A stretch of 38,916 bases of DNA, taken from NCBI GenBank assembly GCA_944321145.1, contig CALUKF010000026.1, positions 1 to 38,916 of the forward strand. Direction: 5' to 3'. The position numbers and the translations under genes are program-made. Below, piece after piece: positions 13,836 to 22,195 of the stretch. The DNA is from an uncultured Odoribacter sp. (GTDB lineage Bacteria; Bacteroidota; Bacteroidia; Bacteroidales; Marinifilaceae). Position 1 is the first letter of the stretch. Every line of letters begins with the position of its first letter. Below the pieces are notes generated by a model. That model ran no database searches and was not told the origin of the DNA. It was given only the letters and a program-made list of their open reading frames with translations.

Positions 13836-15869
13836 ATGAAAACAACTATCGACAAAGCAGCGGATAACATCCGAATATTGGCAGCTGCCATGGTGGAAAA
13901 AGCAAAATCGGGACATCCCGGAGGCGCCATGGGCGGAGCCGATTTCATCAATGTGCTTTATTCCGAGTTTCTGAATTTTGACCCGGACGACCCGGCGTGG
14001 TTCAACCGAGACCGTTTCTTCCTCGACCCGGGACACATGTCGCCGATGCTCTACGCTACGTTGAGCCTGATTGGCAAATTCACAATGGAAGATTTGCAAC
14101 AATTCCGCCAATGGGGCAGCATCACTCCGGGGCACCCGGAACGCGACGTGCAGCATGGGATTGAAAACACTTCCGGTCCCCTCGGACAGGGACATGCCAT
14201 GGCTGTGGGAGCCGCCATCGCCGAACGTTTTCTTGTAGCCCGTTTCGGGGAATGGATGGCACACAAGACTTACGCTTTCATTTCCGACGGCGGCATACAG
14301 GAAGAAATCTCGCAAGGCGCAGGACGGATTGCCGGCACATTGGGGCTTGCCAATCTCATCATGTTCTACGATGCCAACAATGTGCAACTCTCAACCAAAG
14401 TCGATGAAGTTACGACAGAAGACACGGCAGCCAAATACAGGGCATGGGGTTGGAATGTGATTTCCATTGACGGAAATAACGCCGAAGAAATACGCGACGC
14501 CCTCCGTGCCGCACAAGGCGAAACCGAACGTCCTACGCTCATCATCGGGCATACACTCATGGGCAAAGGCGCAATGGGCGCCAACGGCGAGGATTACTCC
14601 AACAAAGTGTCCACCCATGGACAGCCGCTTAGTGCCGCAGGCGCCTCCATCGAAAAGACCATCGAGAATCTGGGAGGAGACCCGCAGCACCCATTTTGCA
14701 TTTTCCCTGAAGTACAGGAACTGTACGCCCGTGCATTGGAGGAAAAACGCGCTTACGCCCGTCGCAAAAAAGAGGAGCAGGCTGCATGGGAAAAAGCTAA
14801 TCCCGAACTGGCAAGCCGCTACCACGAATACCTATCGGGTAAAGCGCCGGCTATTGACTACCGCGCCATCGCCCACAAAGCGAACATTGCTACCCGCGCC
14901 GCTTCATCGGACGTGTTGGCTGAATTGGCAAAGCAGGTGGACAACATGATTGTCAGCTCTGCCGACCTATCAAACTCAGACAAAACAGATGGTTTCATCA
15001 AAGGCGGTGCACGCAACCTCGTCCGTGGCGACTTCAGTGGCAAATTCTTGCAAGCAGGTGTTGCCGAACTGACCATGGCAGCCCTTTGCAACGGTATTGC
15101 CCTGCATGGCGGTATTCATGTGGCATGCGGCACGTTCTTTGTGTTCTCGGATTATATGAAACCTGCTTTCCGTATGTCGGCATTGATGGAGTTGCCGGTG
15201 AAATACGTATGGTCACACGACGCTTTCCGTGTGGGCGAAGACGGTCCCACCCACCAGCCCATCGAACATGAAGCCCAATTGCGCCTCATGGAGAAAGTGC
15301 ACAATCATCACGGTGCTATGAGCCTTCTGGCACTTCGTCCGGCAGATGCCGCCGAAACGTCGATAGCTTGGAAAATGGCAATGGAAAATACCCAGACCCC
15401 GACAGCTCTCGTATTCTCACGCCAGAATGTCAATGACCTGCCTTCCGAAGGATGCCGTTACGACGATGCCCTGCAAGCTGAACGCGGCGCGTATATCGTA
15501 GCAAAGAACAGCGAAACACCGGCAATCGTGCTCGTAGCCTCCGGCTCAGAGGTCTCTACGCTTGTTGATGCCGCCCGCCTGTTAATGGAGCGCAAAGGGA
15601 TTGGCACTCAGATTGTATCTGTCATTTCTGAAGGCTTGTTCCGCTCACAGCCAAGAGACTATCAGGAACGCATCCTCCCTCCTGCCCTGCCCAAATACGG
15701 TCTGACCGCAGGACTGTCCGTAACGCTCGAAGGTTTGATTGGCTGCAATGGAAAAATCCATGGCGTCAACCACTTCGGCTACTCTGCCCCTGCTAAAGTA
15801 TTGGACGAAAAATTCGGCTTCACCCCCGAAAGCGTCTACAACGAAATCTGCGAATGGCTCGGGAAATAA
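13836..15869 (+). CDS. tkt: Transketolase
   Basis: The 677-residue thiamine-diphosphate enzyme of the non-oxidative pentose phosphate pathway transfers two-carbon units between ketose and aldose phosphates. Visible marks are SGHPGGAMGG with His27 near the start, GPLGQGHAMAVGAA at about 114, and the thiamine-diphosphate motif SDGGIQEEISQG to the paired Asn at 181-182. The pyrimidine-domain stretch YVWSHDAFRVGEDGPTHQP follows. The length is typical of the full-size single-chain enzyme. It is monocistronic, with its own -7 box and a perfect terminator right behind it. Confidence 0.96.
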   Translation: MKTTIDKAADNIRILAAAMVEKAKSGHPGGAMGGADFINVLYSEFLNFDPDDPAWFNRDRFFLDPGHMSPMLYATLSLIGKFTMEDLQQFRQWGSITPGHPERDVQHGIENTSGPLGQGHAMAVGAAIAERFLVARFGEWMAHKTYAFISDGGIQEEISQGAGRIAGTLGLANLIMFYDANNVQLSTKVDEVTTEDTAAKYRAWGWNVISIDGNNAEEIRDALRAAQGETERPTLIIGHTLMGKGAMGANGEDYSNKVSTHGQPLSAAGASIEKTIENLGGDPQHPFCIFPEVQELYARALEEKRAYARRKKEEQAAWEKANPELASRYHEYLSGKAPAIDYRAIAHKANIATRAASSDVLAELAKQVDNMIVSSADLSNSDKTDGFIKGGARNLVRGDFSGKFLQAGVAELTMAALCNGIALHGGIHVACGTFFVFSDYMKPAFRMSALMELPVKYVWSHDAFRVGEDGPTHQPIEHEAQLRLMEKVHNHHGAMSLLALRPADAAETSIAWKMAMENTQTPTALVFSRQNVNDLPSEGCRYDDALQAERGAYIVAKNSETPAIVLVASGSEVSTLVDAARLLMERKGIGTQIVSVISEGLFRSQPRDYQERILPPALPKYGLTAGLSVTLEGLIGCNGKIHGVNHFGYSAPAKVLDEKFGFTPESVYNEICEWLGK

Positions 15870-15872
15870 TAC

Positions 15873-15912
15873 AAAAAAATAAAGCGGCTGAAATCAGCCG
15901 CTTTATTTTTTT
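15873..15912. terminator. Bidirectional terminator between tkt and the TPR gene
   Basis: A perfect 15-bp stem (15877-15891 with 15894-15908, loop AA) is built on AGCGGCTGA/TCAGCCGCT. It has an A tract on its left side and a T tract on its right, so it works in both directions for the convergent tkt and TPR genes. Confidence 0.9.
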
Positions 15913-15927
15913 ATAAACTAATCGTTT

Positions 15928-16680
15928 TTATTTTGCCAATTCCGTGTCAATCTGAGTCACCATGGCTTTTACGTCCTCATTGGCAGGCTCCAGAGACTGG
16001 GCTTCAGTAGCGTAACCTTTGGCTTTTTGGAAAAGCTCTTTGGCTTGCGCTTTGCCGGCGTCATACTTTGCCTTGTCGGTGTTGGCAACCGGAGTCACCT
16101 CCTGCAGGATTTGCGCGCCGTCATTGAAATAAAGCCCGGCGAGGCTCAAGAAACCTTGCACTTTAAAACTCTTGGTGGTCAGTTCCGTGATTTTCAAATA
16201 ATTCTCAGCAGCCTTAGCTTCATTGCCTGCTTTTTGGAAAGTCTGCCCTTCTTTCAAAAAGTGTGTGGCATACATCGTTTCCAATTTCATGTTGCCCGGA
16301 GATGCCTTCATACCGGCTTCCAAAGTTGCCAACATTTCAGCAGTCTTCTTTTGTGCCCGCAGGGCAGTTGCCTTGCCCAAGTAAGAAGAAGCCAATTTGT
16401 ATCGCCCCTCAATAGCCAAGTCATAATACTTCACGGCTGCATCGTAGTTTTTCAGGCGCGTAGCCACTACTGCCGTGTTATACACACAAGCGTTGTCTTT
16501 ATTGTCTACGATATTCAGGTAAGCTACCCAATTGTCAAAAGCCTCTTGGTAATTTTTTGCTTTATAAGCAGCGTTTCCTGCATTTTTCTCAGCAGCACCT
16601 GTATTCTCTGCTGCACCTTCTTGGGCGAACAAGCCTAAGCTCAACATGACGCCCACAAACAATAACATAATCTTTCTCAT
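15928..16680 (-). CDS. Exported tetratricopeptide-repeat protein
   Basis: A 250-residue protein. The start is taken at 16680 (MRKIMLLFVGVMLSLGLFAQ), which gives a clean signal peptide; an in-frame ATG seven codons upstream is less likely. The mature part is helical with TPR-like units (GNAAYKAKNYQEAFDNWVAYL, TRLKNYDAAVKYYDLAIEG, and a C-terminal pair including ELFQKAKGYATEAQSLEPAN). It is presumably periplasmic. TPR proteins act as scaffolds; no partner is indicated by context, since tkt converges on it and the msrC group is upstream with its own direction of reading. Confidence 0.82.
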   Translation of the reverse strand: MRKIMLLFVGVMLSLGLFAQEGAAENTGAAEKNAGNAAYKAKNYQEAFDNWVAYLNIVDNKDNACVYNTAVVATRLKNYDAAVKYYDLAIEGRYKLASSYLGKATALRAQKKTAEMLATLEAGMKASPGNMKLETMYATHFLKEGQTFQKAGNEAKAAENYLKITELTTKSFKVQGFLSLAGLYFNDGAQILQEVTPVANTDKAKYDAGKAQAKELFQKAKGYATEAQSLEPANEDVKAMVTQIDTELAK

Positions 16681-16780
16681 GCTCTCTAATTTTATATGCA
16701 ATTCATTATTTAATTTCTTCAGCGCACTAAATTACATTTCCGGAAGAAAAAAACAAAACAATTTGCCGTTTTTTTGACCG

Positions 16781-17245
16781 TCAACTATACAATAATGCCA
16801 ATATTTTCTTTAATCCTGCTTCGTCCTCCGCATCGAAAGCACCGGGCTTGTCACTGTCAACATCCAGACAGGCAAACACTTGTCCCTCCCGATTACGGAT
16901 TGGAATCACGATTTCGCTCTTCGAACGGCTGTCACACGCAATGTGCCCCGGAAATTGCTCCACGTCGGGGACAATCACCGTCTCTCCGGAGTCGATGGCA
17001 GCCCAGCAAACCCCTGTATGCGCCCGCAATTTCTGGCACGCCACGGGTCCCTGGTACGACCGCACAATCAACTCGCCATCCACCAATGCGTACACCCCTG
17101 TCCAGAAGAACGTCTGCATCTTGTGGTGCAACACCGCCTCCATCGTCGCCAGACGCGCCCAAATGTCGGGCGTCGTCTGCACGTAAGTCTTTATTTGCTC
17201 ATAGAGGCGGTCGTACTTTGCCGCTTTTGCGCTCTGCGTCTCCAT
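16781..17245 (-). CDS. msrC: Free methionine-(R)-sulfoxide reductase (GAF type)
   Basis: The 154-residue cytoplasmic enzyme reduces free methionine-R-sulfoxide, with electrons from thioredoxin. The diagnostic cysteines are in place: Cys70 in GPVACQKL, Cys80 in TGVCWAA and Cys104 in GHIACDSRSKSE, followed by the strand IVIPIRNREGQVFACLDVDS of the GAF fold. The three cysteines and the Asp/Glu around Cys104 separate it from signalling GAF domains. It starts three bases after the pepD stop and is clearly in one operon with it. Confidence 0.92.
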   Translation of the reverse strand: METQSAKAAKYDRLYEQIKTYVQTTPDIWARLATMEAVLHHKMQTFFWTGVYALVDGELIVRSYQGPVACQKLRAHTGVCWAAIDSGETVIVPDVEQFPGHIACDSRSKSEIVIPIRNREGQVFACLDVDSDKPGAFDAEDEAGLKKILALLYS

Positions 17246-17248
17246 ACG

Positions 17249-18706
17249 TCAATTCACCCGTTCAAGAATATCCACCAAATGTTTCCACCACTTCTCCACC
17301 GTCGCGATATTGACCTTCTCGTCCGGCGAGTGTACACCCCGCAGGGTCGGACCGAAAGAAATCATATCCATCCCCGGATACTTCTCCAAGAAAAGCCCGC
17401 ATTCCAAACCGGCATGAATGGAACGCACCACCGGCTTCTGAGCGAAAAGCGACTCATAGGACTCCACGGCAATCTTCAATATCGGCGAATCAGGATTCGG
17501 TGCCCATCCGGGATACCCTTCGCCATGTTCCACGGAAGCACCCGCAAGACGGAATGCCGAAGCCACCATCTGCGCGATATTCATCTTCTCGGAATCCACA
17601 TCACTCCGTTGCGAAGTAGTAATCAATACCGTATTGTTCTCCACGAATTTCACAGCTGCCAAGTTCGTCGAAGTCTCCACCATCCCCGGCATGCGGTAAC
17701 TCATCGAGAACACCCCGTGCGGACAGGCATACAACGCATTCAGCAAACGGGAAGCACATCCTGCTTCCATCACTTCGCAAGGCACTTCCACCGACTCCAT
17801 CTCCAAACGGATGCCCGGTTCCGTCACCTTCCACACACGCTCCATCTCCCCCGCATACACATTGAAAGCCACCCGCATCGTCTCCTTCAACGCCTCGTCA
17901 AACACAAGGACTGCCGATGCCTCACGTGCAATCGCATTACGCAAATTACCGCCCTCAAACGAAGCCAGCAAGATTCCATACTTATTATTCATTTCCCAAA
18001 GGAAGCGGTTCAGGATTTTAATCGCATTGCCCCTCCCCTTGTTAATGTCGTCTCCGGAATGTCCGCCTTGCAATCCCTTCACAGTCACCTTCACAGCGAA
18101 CTTGTGAGGCGGCGTAGCCTGTGCCGTATAAGGAAAACGCACCACCGTATCAATACCGCCAGCGCATCCGATAAACATCTCCCCTTCATCCTCCGAATCC
18201 AAATTCAGGAGCATCTTACCCGTAAAGAACCCCGGCTGCAAGGCAAAAGCCCCGGTCAGCCCCGTCTCCTCGTCCACCGTAAACAGGCATTCCACCCGTC
18301 CGTGGCGGATATCCTCCGAGGTCAACACAGCCAAAGCCGCTGCCATCCCGATGCCGTCGTCTGCTCCCAGCGTCGTACCCTTTGCCTTCACCCACTCCCC
18401 GTCAATATAAGGCTGGATAGGGTCTTTATCGAAATCATGCTGCGTGTCCGAATTCTTCTCACACACCATGTCCATGTGTGCCTGGAGCACCACCGTCGGC
18501 GCCCCTTCCCTGCCCGGCGTGGCGGGCTTCGTCATCAACACATTGCCTGCCTCGTCCTGGCGGGCTTCCAAATCATGCCTGCGGGCAAAATCCATCAGCC
18601 ACGCCCCGATTTTCTCCTCTTTCTTCGAAGGGCGGGGCACCTGGCAAATCTCCTCAAAATAGCCCCAAACGGCTTCCGGTTTCAATCCTTTCAAAACTCT
18701 TTCCAT
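17249..18706 (-). CDS. pepD: Aminoacyl-histidine dipeptidase (M20C)
   Basis: The 485-residue cytoplasmic metallopeptidase cleaves dipeptides, classically Xaa-His. Two-zinc site residues are visible: His77 and Asp79 in LQAHMDMV, the bridging Asp at 116-117 in TLGADDGIG, and the catalytic Glu pair in VDEETGL (146-147). A dimerisation (lid) domain occupies about 205-385, beginning near the GGHSGDDI stretch, as in PepD. The length fits the family. It lies between marR (10 bases upstream) and msrC (three bases downstream), suggesting a three-gene operon of regulator, peptidase and repair enzyme. Confidence 0.95.
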   Translation of the reverse strand: MERVLKGLKPEAVWGYFEEICQVPRPSKKEEKIGAWLMDFARRHDLEARQDEAGNVLMTKPATPGREGAPTVVLQAHMDMVCEKNSDTQHDFDKDPIQPYIDGEWVKAKGTTLGADDGIGMAAALAVLTSEDIRHGRVECLFTVDEETGLTGAFALQPGFFTGKMLLNLDSEDEGEMFIGCAGGIDTVVRFPYTAQATPPHKFAVKVTVKGLQGGHSGDDINKGRGNAIKILNRFLWEMNNKYGILLASFEGGNLRNAIAREASAVLVFDEALKETMRVAFNVYAGEMERVWKVTEPGIRLEMESVEVPCEVMEAGCASRLLNALYACPHGVFSMSYRMPGMVETSTNLAAVKFVENNTVLITTSQRSDVDSEKMNIAQMVASAFRLAGASVEHGEGYPGWAPNPDSPILKIAVESYESLFAQKPVVRSIHAGLECGLFLEKYPGMDMISFGPTLRGVHSPDEKVNIATVEKWWKHLVDILERVN

Positions 18707-18711
18707 ATTAA

Positions 18712-18741
18712 TATCGTTAATCGTTATTCGTTAATCGTTCA
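18712..18741. repeat. TTAATCG-type short repeat at the marR 3' end
   Basis: The run TCGTTAATCGTTATTCGTTA with the following ATCGTTCATCA is related to the copies at 80-112. The last codons of marR (LTNND and stop) are written within it. Confidence 0.55.
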
Positions 18742-19151
18742 TCAAACTTCTTAAGCGTCCACACACAGGACTTGATTTCCTGCGGTGCAATCATAAAGGT
18801 CAGGTCGGCATGCAACTGTTCCTCAATGGCAGTCAGCGCCTCCTTCACATTCCTCCCCTCCTCGGTCAGCACCACCACATTGGAGCGCATATCCTCCCTG
18901 CACATCTTCCGCTGCACATACCCCCTCTTGCACAACGTATTCAACAACTTCGTCACATTATACTTATCCTTTTGCAAACGTTTCGAGATTGTCTGCTGGT
19001 TCACATGGTCTTCCTCCCAGAGCACCTGCAGCAACTCATACTGCTCCCGGCTCACAGGATAACCGGCTTGTTGGAAAGCCCGGTTCAACCGTTTCGTATA
19101 ACCGCGCTCAGCCTTGCTGAGATACGCCATCAATTCCTTTATGTCGTTCAT
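18717..19151 (-). CDS. MarR-family transcriptional regulator
   Basis: A 144-residue DNA-binding protein. Start at 19151 (MNDIKELMAYLSKAERG); the ten extra codons upstream overlap the promoter. The winged helix-turn-helix is at about 45-105: VNQQTISKRLQKDKYNVTKLLNTLCKRGYV is the recognition region and REDMRSNVVVLTEEG is the wing. A helical C-terminus would form the dimer. Its ligand is unknown. It heads the probable marR-pepD-msrC operon and may regulate itself. The end of the frame has been shaped by the TTAATCG repeat. Confidence 0.88.
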   Translation of the reverse strand: MNDIKELMAYLSKAERGYTKRLNRAFQQAGYPVSREQYELLQVLWEEDHVNQQTISKRLQKDKYNVTKLLNTLCKRGYVQRKMCREDMRSNVVVLTEEGRNVKEALTAIEEQLHADLTFMIAPQEIKSCVWTLKKFDERLTNND

Positions 19152-19178
19152 CGTCTCTTTCTCGCTATATACTCTATG

Positions 19179-19186
19179 CAAACATA
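19179..19186 (-). promoter_or_regulatory. -7 promoter box of the marR-pepD-msrC group
   Basis: The minus strand reads TATGTTTG, a match to TAnnTTTG, 27 bases ahead of the marR ATG. GTTG lies 20 bases further upstream (complement of 19207-19210) as a possible -33 box. Confidence 0.5.
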
Positions 19187-19227
19187 ACGCTTCTCCCGCA
19201 AAAATGCAACCCCTCCCTCCATATTTC

Positions 19228-20262
19228 TCATTCTTTCACAATTCCCGCATACTCTTTAAAAAACACCGGCGCAGTCTCCTCCACCAACTTCACCACCTCC
19301 TCCAGCGGCAACTCCATCTGCCCTCCTGCCGCGTTCAAATGCCCTCCGCCGTTAAACCACCGTTTCGTCCATTCGCTCACCGGCACCTCCCCCTTCGAAC
19401 GGAAAGACAGCTTCACCTTGTCCTTGCGCTCCGTCACCAGCACCGACACAATCACGTCCCTCACCGTGAGCGGCACATTCACCAACCCCTCCAAATCCCC
19501 GTCCCGGAACCGGAACCGCTCCAGCTCATTCTTCGACAACGATATGATAGCCAGAGAATAATTCTCCGTCACTTTCAACTTTGCCAACAACGCATACCCC
19601 AGCAGCCGCAGCCTCGACAAACGGTTCATCTGATACAGATGCTCATGCACAAACGCCTTGTCCAACCCAGCCTCCAGCAACTCCGCCACCAGGCGGTACG
19701 TCTCCGGGCGCGAAGAATTATGGCTCAGCCCCCCTGTATCCGTATTAATACCCGCATAAAGCGAATTTGCCACATCGGCATTCACAATCCCCTTGCCCCA
19801 AATCTGCGTGATGACTGTATACAGCAACTCGCACGTAGACGACACCGTCGTGTCCGAAATCACCACCTCCTCCTCGTCCGGTTCCAAATGATGGTCGATA
19901 ATCACCCGTGGCGCCGTTGCCTCCCGCACGAAAGGCTCCAAATCCCCCTCCCGCGCCGTCGTATTATGGTCAAGCATAAAAATCAGGTCAGTCTCCGCAA
20001 TCAGCCGCCGGCAATCCTCCGGCTTGTCCTGGTAAGAAATCAGGCGTGGGACATGCTTCAAGAAACGCAAATACTCCGGCATATAATCACACGTCAGGAT
20101 GCGCCACTTCACGCCCAGCCGTTCCATCACCTCCGCCAGTGCCGAACACGCCCCGGCGGCATCCCCGTCCGGCGAAATATGTGGGATAATCACCACCCGT
20201 TTCACCACCCGCTCTGTCATGCAGCGTCTCAAATCTTCAATACATTCTTTTACCGTCTTCAT
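19228..20262 (-). CDS. DHH/DHHA1 phosphoesterase, NrnA-like
   Basis: The 344-residue cytoplasmic enzyme probably removes short RNA oligonucleotides (nanoRNase), pAp or linear cyclic-dinucleotide products. The metal-binding motifs of the DHH family are complete: His28, Asp32 and Asp34 in IPHISPDGDAAG, Asp98 in MLDHNTT, and Asp123-His124-His125 in IIDHHLEP. The DHHA1 substrate motif is GGGHLNAAGGQ near residue 319. Length agrees with NrnA. Monocistronic, with a -7 box at 20284-20291; the small lysine-rich gene upstream ends in its own terminator. Confidence 0.9.
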   Translation of the reverse strand: MKTVKECIEDLRRCMTERVVKRVVIIPHISPDGDAAGACSALAEVMERLGVKWRILTCDYMPEYLRFLKHVPRLISYQDKPEDCRRLIAETDLIFMLDHNTTAREGDLEPFVREATAPRVIIDHHLEPDEEEVVISDTTVSSTCELLYTVITQIWGKGIVNADVANSLYAGINTDTGGLSHNSSRPETYRLVAELLEAGLDKAFVHEHLYQMNRLSRLRLLGYALLAKLKVTENYSLAIISLSKNELERFRFRDGDLEGLVNVPLTVRDVIVSVLVTERKDKVKLSFRSKGEVPVSEWTKRWFNGGGHLNAAGGQMELPLEEVVKLVEETAPVFFKEYAGIVKE

Positions 20263-20283
20263 AAAATATCTTCATAAACCGGA

Positions 20284-20291
20284 CAAAGATA
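20284..20291 (-). promoter_or_regulatory. -7 promoter box of the DHH phosphoesterase gene
   Basis: The minus strand reads TATCTTTG, a full match to TAnnTTTG, 21 bases ahead of the start codon. The -33 side coincides with the end of the upstream terminator and is not clear. Confidence 0.5.
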
Positions 20292-20316
20292 AAATTAAAA
20301 ACCCAATCCCCGCAAC

Positions 20317-20354
20317 GAAAAAGGGCTAAAAGTGCATTTCTTCACTTTTAGCCC
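20317..20354 (-). terminator. Terminator of the lysine-rich small gene
   Basis: A perfect 12-bp stem, GGGCTAAAAGTG with CACTTTTAGCCC (20323-20354, eight-base loop), is followed on the minus strand by five T residues. It lies 33 bases past the stop of the 37-codon gene. Confidence 0.85.
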
Positions 20355-20387
20355 CTCGGCATGTTGTCCTTCAACACTTCCGCGCGC

Positions 20388-20501
20388 TCATTTCTTCTTG
20401 CCTTTCTTCAAAGCAACTTCGTGGGTGGCTTCCTCGGCAAGGTAACTTGCCTCGTGTTTCTTCTTCATCCCTTTCGGTTTCTTATTTCCGGCTGCTCCCA
20501 T
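20388..20501 (-). CDS. Lysine-rich 37-residue small protein
   Basis: The frame starts MGAAGNKKPKGMKKK, has an acidic centre (ASYLAEEATHE) and ends VALKKGKKK. About a third of the residues are lysine, so it would bind nucleic acid or ribosomes if made, but nothing further can be concluded. A strong terminator (20317-20354) follows, and the start is separated from the flanking genes, which supports a real transcription unit. I do not recognise the family. The length and base use (codons ending AAG/AAA) do not rule out chance. Confidence 0.6.
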   Translation of the reverse strand: MGAAGNKKPKGMKKKHEASYLAEEATHEVALKKGKKK

Positions 20502-20601
20502 ATCTCTTGATTTTTAACGTTAAAACAATAAATACATTCGCCCCTCCTCTTGCAAAATCCATGCCACACCCGCCCTCCTGCCAGATTGTCATACTCCGGA
20601 A

Positions 20602-21867
20602 TCACCCCTCCTCCATTCCTAATCGTCCGTCATTCATCAAAAAATCAAAAATGCCCGCCACGACAATCCCCTCTTCATTCTGGTAAACCGGTAAGAAACC
20701 GCCCGTAACAATCATCTTCTGAAACCCGTCCCGGATATGTAAAAGCGACCGCTGCTCCTGCTTCAACTTTTCCTGGTCAGGGATGCCAAACGCCGACTGG
20801 ATATAATACCGTCTGAAACCGCGGTTGCAAACAAAATCCACCTCCAAACGGCTCCGCTGGTTCTTCCCCTCCTCATCCTTGCGGTTCACGACAACCTCCC
20901 CCACATCCACAGAAAAACCTCTGAGCCGAAGCTCATTATAAATCAAATTCTCCATCAAATGGGTTTCCTCCGCCTGCCGGAAATTCAGCCGTGCATTGCG
21001 CAATCCCAAATCCTCAAAATAATACTTCGAAGGAGTGTCAATATAACGTTTCCCTTTAATATCATACCGCAAAGACTTCTCCAACAGGAAAGCATCCTGC
21101 AAAATATCAAGATAGTTCTTGATTGTATCCACAGAAATGCCGCTACCTTTGACTGACTTAAACGTGTTTCTCAACTTCAACGGATTGGTCAGCCCGCCAA
21201 TGGACGAAGCCAGCAAATTCACCAAATCCTCCAAATCGGCATCATGCTTGATATTATACCGCTCCTTGATATCCTTCGCATAAACGCTCTCGAACAAATG
21301 CTTCAGGTACTCCTCCTTTTGCCTCGTCCCGTGCAAAGTAATCGTCTGCGGCAATCCCCCATAAACCATATACTCCCGCAACGCCTCCTCTTGGCTACCC
21401 CCTTCCCGGGTCGACATAAACTCCCGGAAACAGAGGGGATGAATCCGGATCTCCTCCCCACGCCCCCGAAACTCGGTAATCACATCCTTGGACAAAAAGC
21501 GTGAATTGCTCCCCGTCACATAAACATCCGCATTTTCCACCTTCAAATAACTGTTCAACACATCCTCGAACTCCCTCACACGCTGCACCTCGTCCAGCAA
21601 AATATAATACATTCCCCCATCCGTCATCCGCCCGTCAATATACGTCAGCAGCGCGTCCGGGTCTCGTAAAGCGCTGTTCCTCCTGTCCTCCAGGTCTACC
21701 CTGACAATATGGCTGTCATCCACCCCCTCTCCCTTCAGGAAATCGTAAAACAGTTTGAAAAGCAAATACGACTTGCCGCACCGCCTTATCCCGGTGACCA
21801 CCTTAATCATCCCGTTGTGCCGGCTTGCCACCAACCTCTGCAAATACATGTCCCGCTTAATCTCCAT
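20602..21867 (-). CDS. AAA-family ATPase with DUF4143 domain
   Basis: A 421-residue protein. Start at 21867 (MEIKRDMYLQRLVASRHNG), where relatives begin; the open frame reaches 22002 but the extra part is atypical. Residues about 20-150 form the AAA_14 ATPase with Walker A GIRRCGKSYL and Walker B YYILLDEVQR, followed by the sensor-like VYVTGSNSRFLS. Residues about 185-380 form the DUF4143 domain (LCFREFMS, YGGLPQTI, YYFEDLGLRNARLNF, MENLIYNELRLRG, EVDFVCN). The last part resembles the restriction-like fold found in this family. These proteins occur singly in many copies in Bacteroidales; the role is unknown, and toxin or defence roles have been suggested. Monocistronic. Confidence 0.88.
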   Translation of the reverse strand: MEIKRDMYLQRLVASRHNGMIKVVTGIRRCGKSYLLFKLFYDFLKGEGVDDSHIVRVDLEDRRNSALRDPDALLTYIDGRMTDGGMYYILLDEVQRVREFEDVLNSYLKVENADVYVTGSNSRFLSKDVITEFRGRGEEIRIHPLCFREFMSTREGGSQEEALREYMVYGGLPQTITLHGTRQKEEYLKHLFESVYAKDIKERYNIKHDADLEDLVNLLASSIGGLTNPLKLRNTFKSVKGSGISVDTIKNYLDILQDAFLLEKSLRYDIKGKRYIDTPSKYYFEDLGLRNARLNFRQAEETHLMENLIYNELRLRGFSVDVGEVVVNRKDEEGKNQRSRLEVDFVCNRGFRRYYIQSAFGIPDQEKLKQEQRSLLHIRDGFQKMIVTGGFLPVYQNEEGIVVAGIFDFLMNDGRLGMEEG

Positions 21868-22042
21868 ATCCAATCGATTTATTTGTACAAAGACGCAATT
21901 ATTTCGAGTACAAAAATAAGCAAATCCCACTATATTTCCAAGCACCGCATGGGAAAACGCCCCAATTTCCATCCTCCCCCTCTTCCTTCCCGCCGGAGGC
22001 ATCCGCAGTGATTGCCGGGCATCATCTGGGAGTTGGATAGGG

Positions 22043-22158
22043 GAAGACTGGGGGTTATGGCTATATCACGCCTATATGATAGCTATACCTCGCCTATCCA
22101 CAGATAGCCCAGATATAGGCGTGATATAGCTATCATATAGAGATGCCCCCCGGTCTTC
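22043..22158. repeat. 116-bp nested imperfect palindrome
   Basis: Outer arms GAAGACTGGGGG (22043-22054) and CCCCCCGGTCTTC (22146-22158) enclose perfect 18-base arms (22060-22077 and 22113-22130, GCTATATCACGCC type). A 15-base pair (22072-22086 with 22126-22140, CTATATGATAGCTAT) overlaps the 18-base pair, so the two stems exclude each other. The whole lies in a gene-free gap of about 500 bases. Confidence 0.8.
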
Positions 22159-22195
22159 ACCCAGCCACCCCCTACCTTTCCCCCGGAAAAAACAT

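Noticed and set aside
16880-18754. Open frame of 624 codons on the plus strand
   Set aside because: Antisense of msrC, pepD and the end of marR; the product is His/Arg/Leu-rich without domain.
19114-20277. Open frame of 387 codons on the plus strand
   Set aside because: Antisense of the DHH phosphoesterase gene; the product is Arg/His/Pro/Gln-rich.
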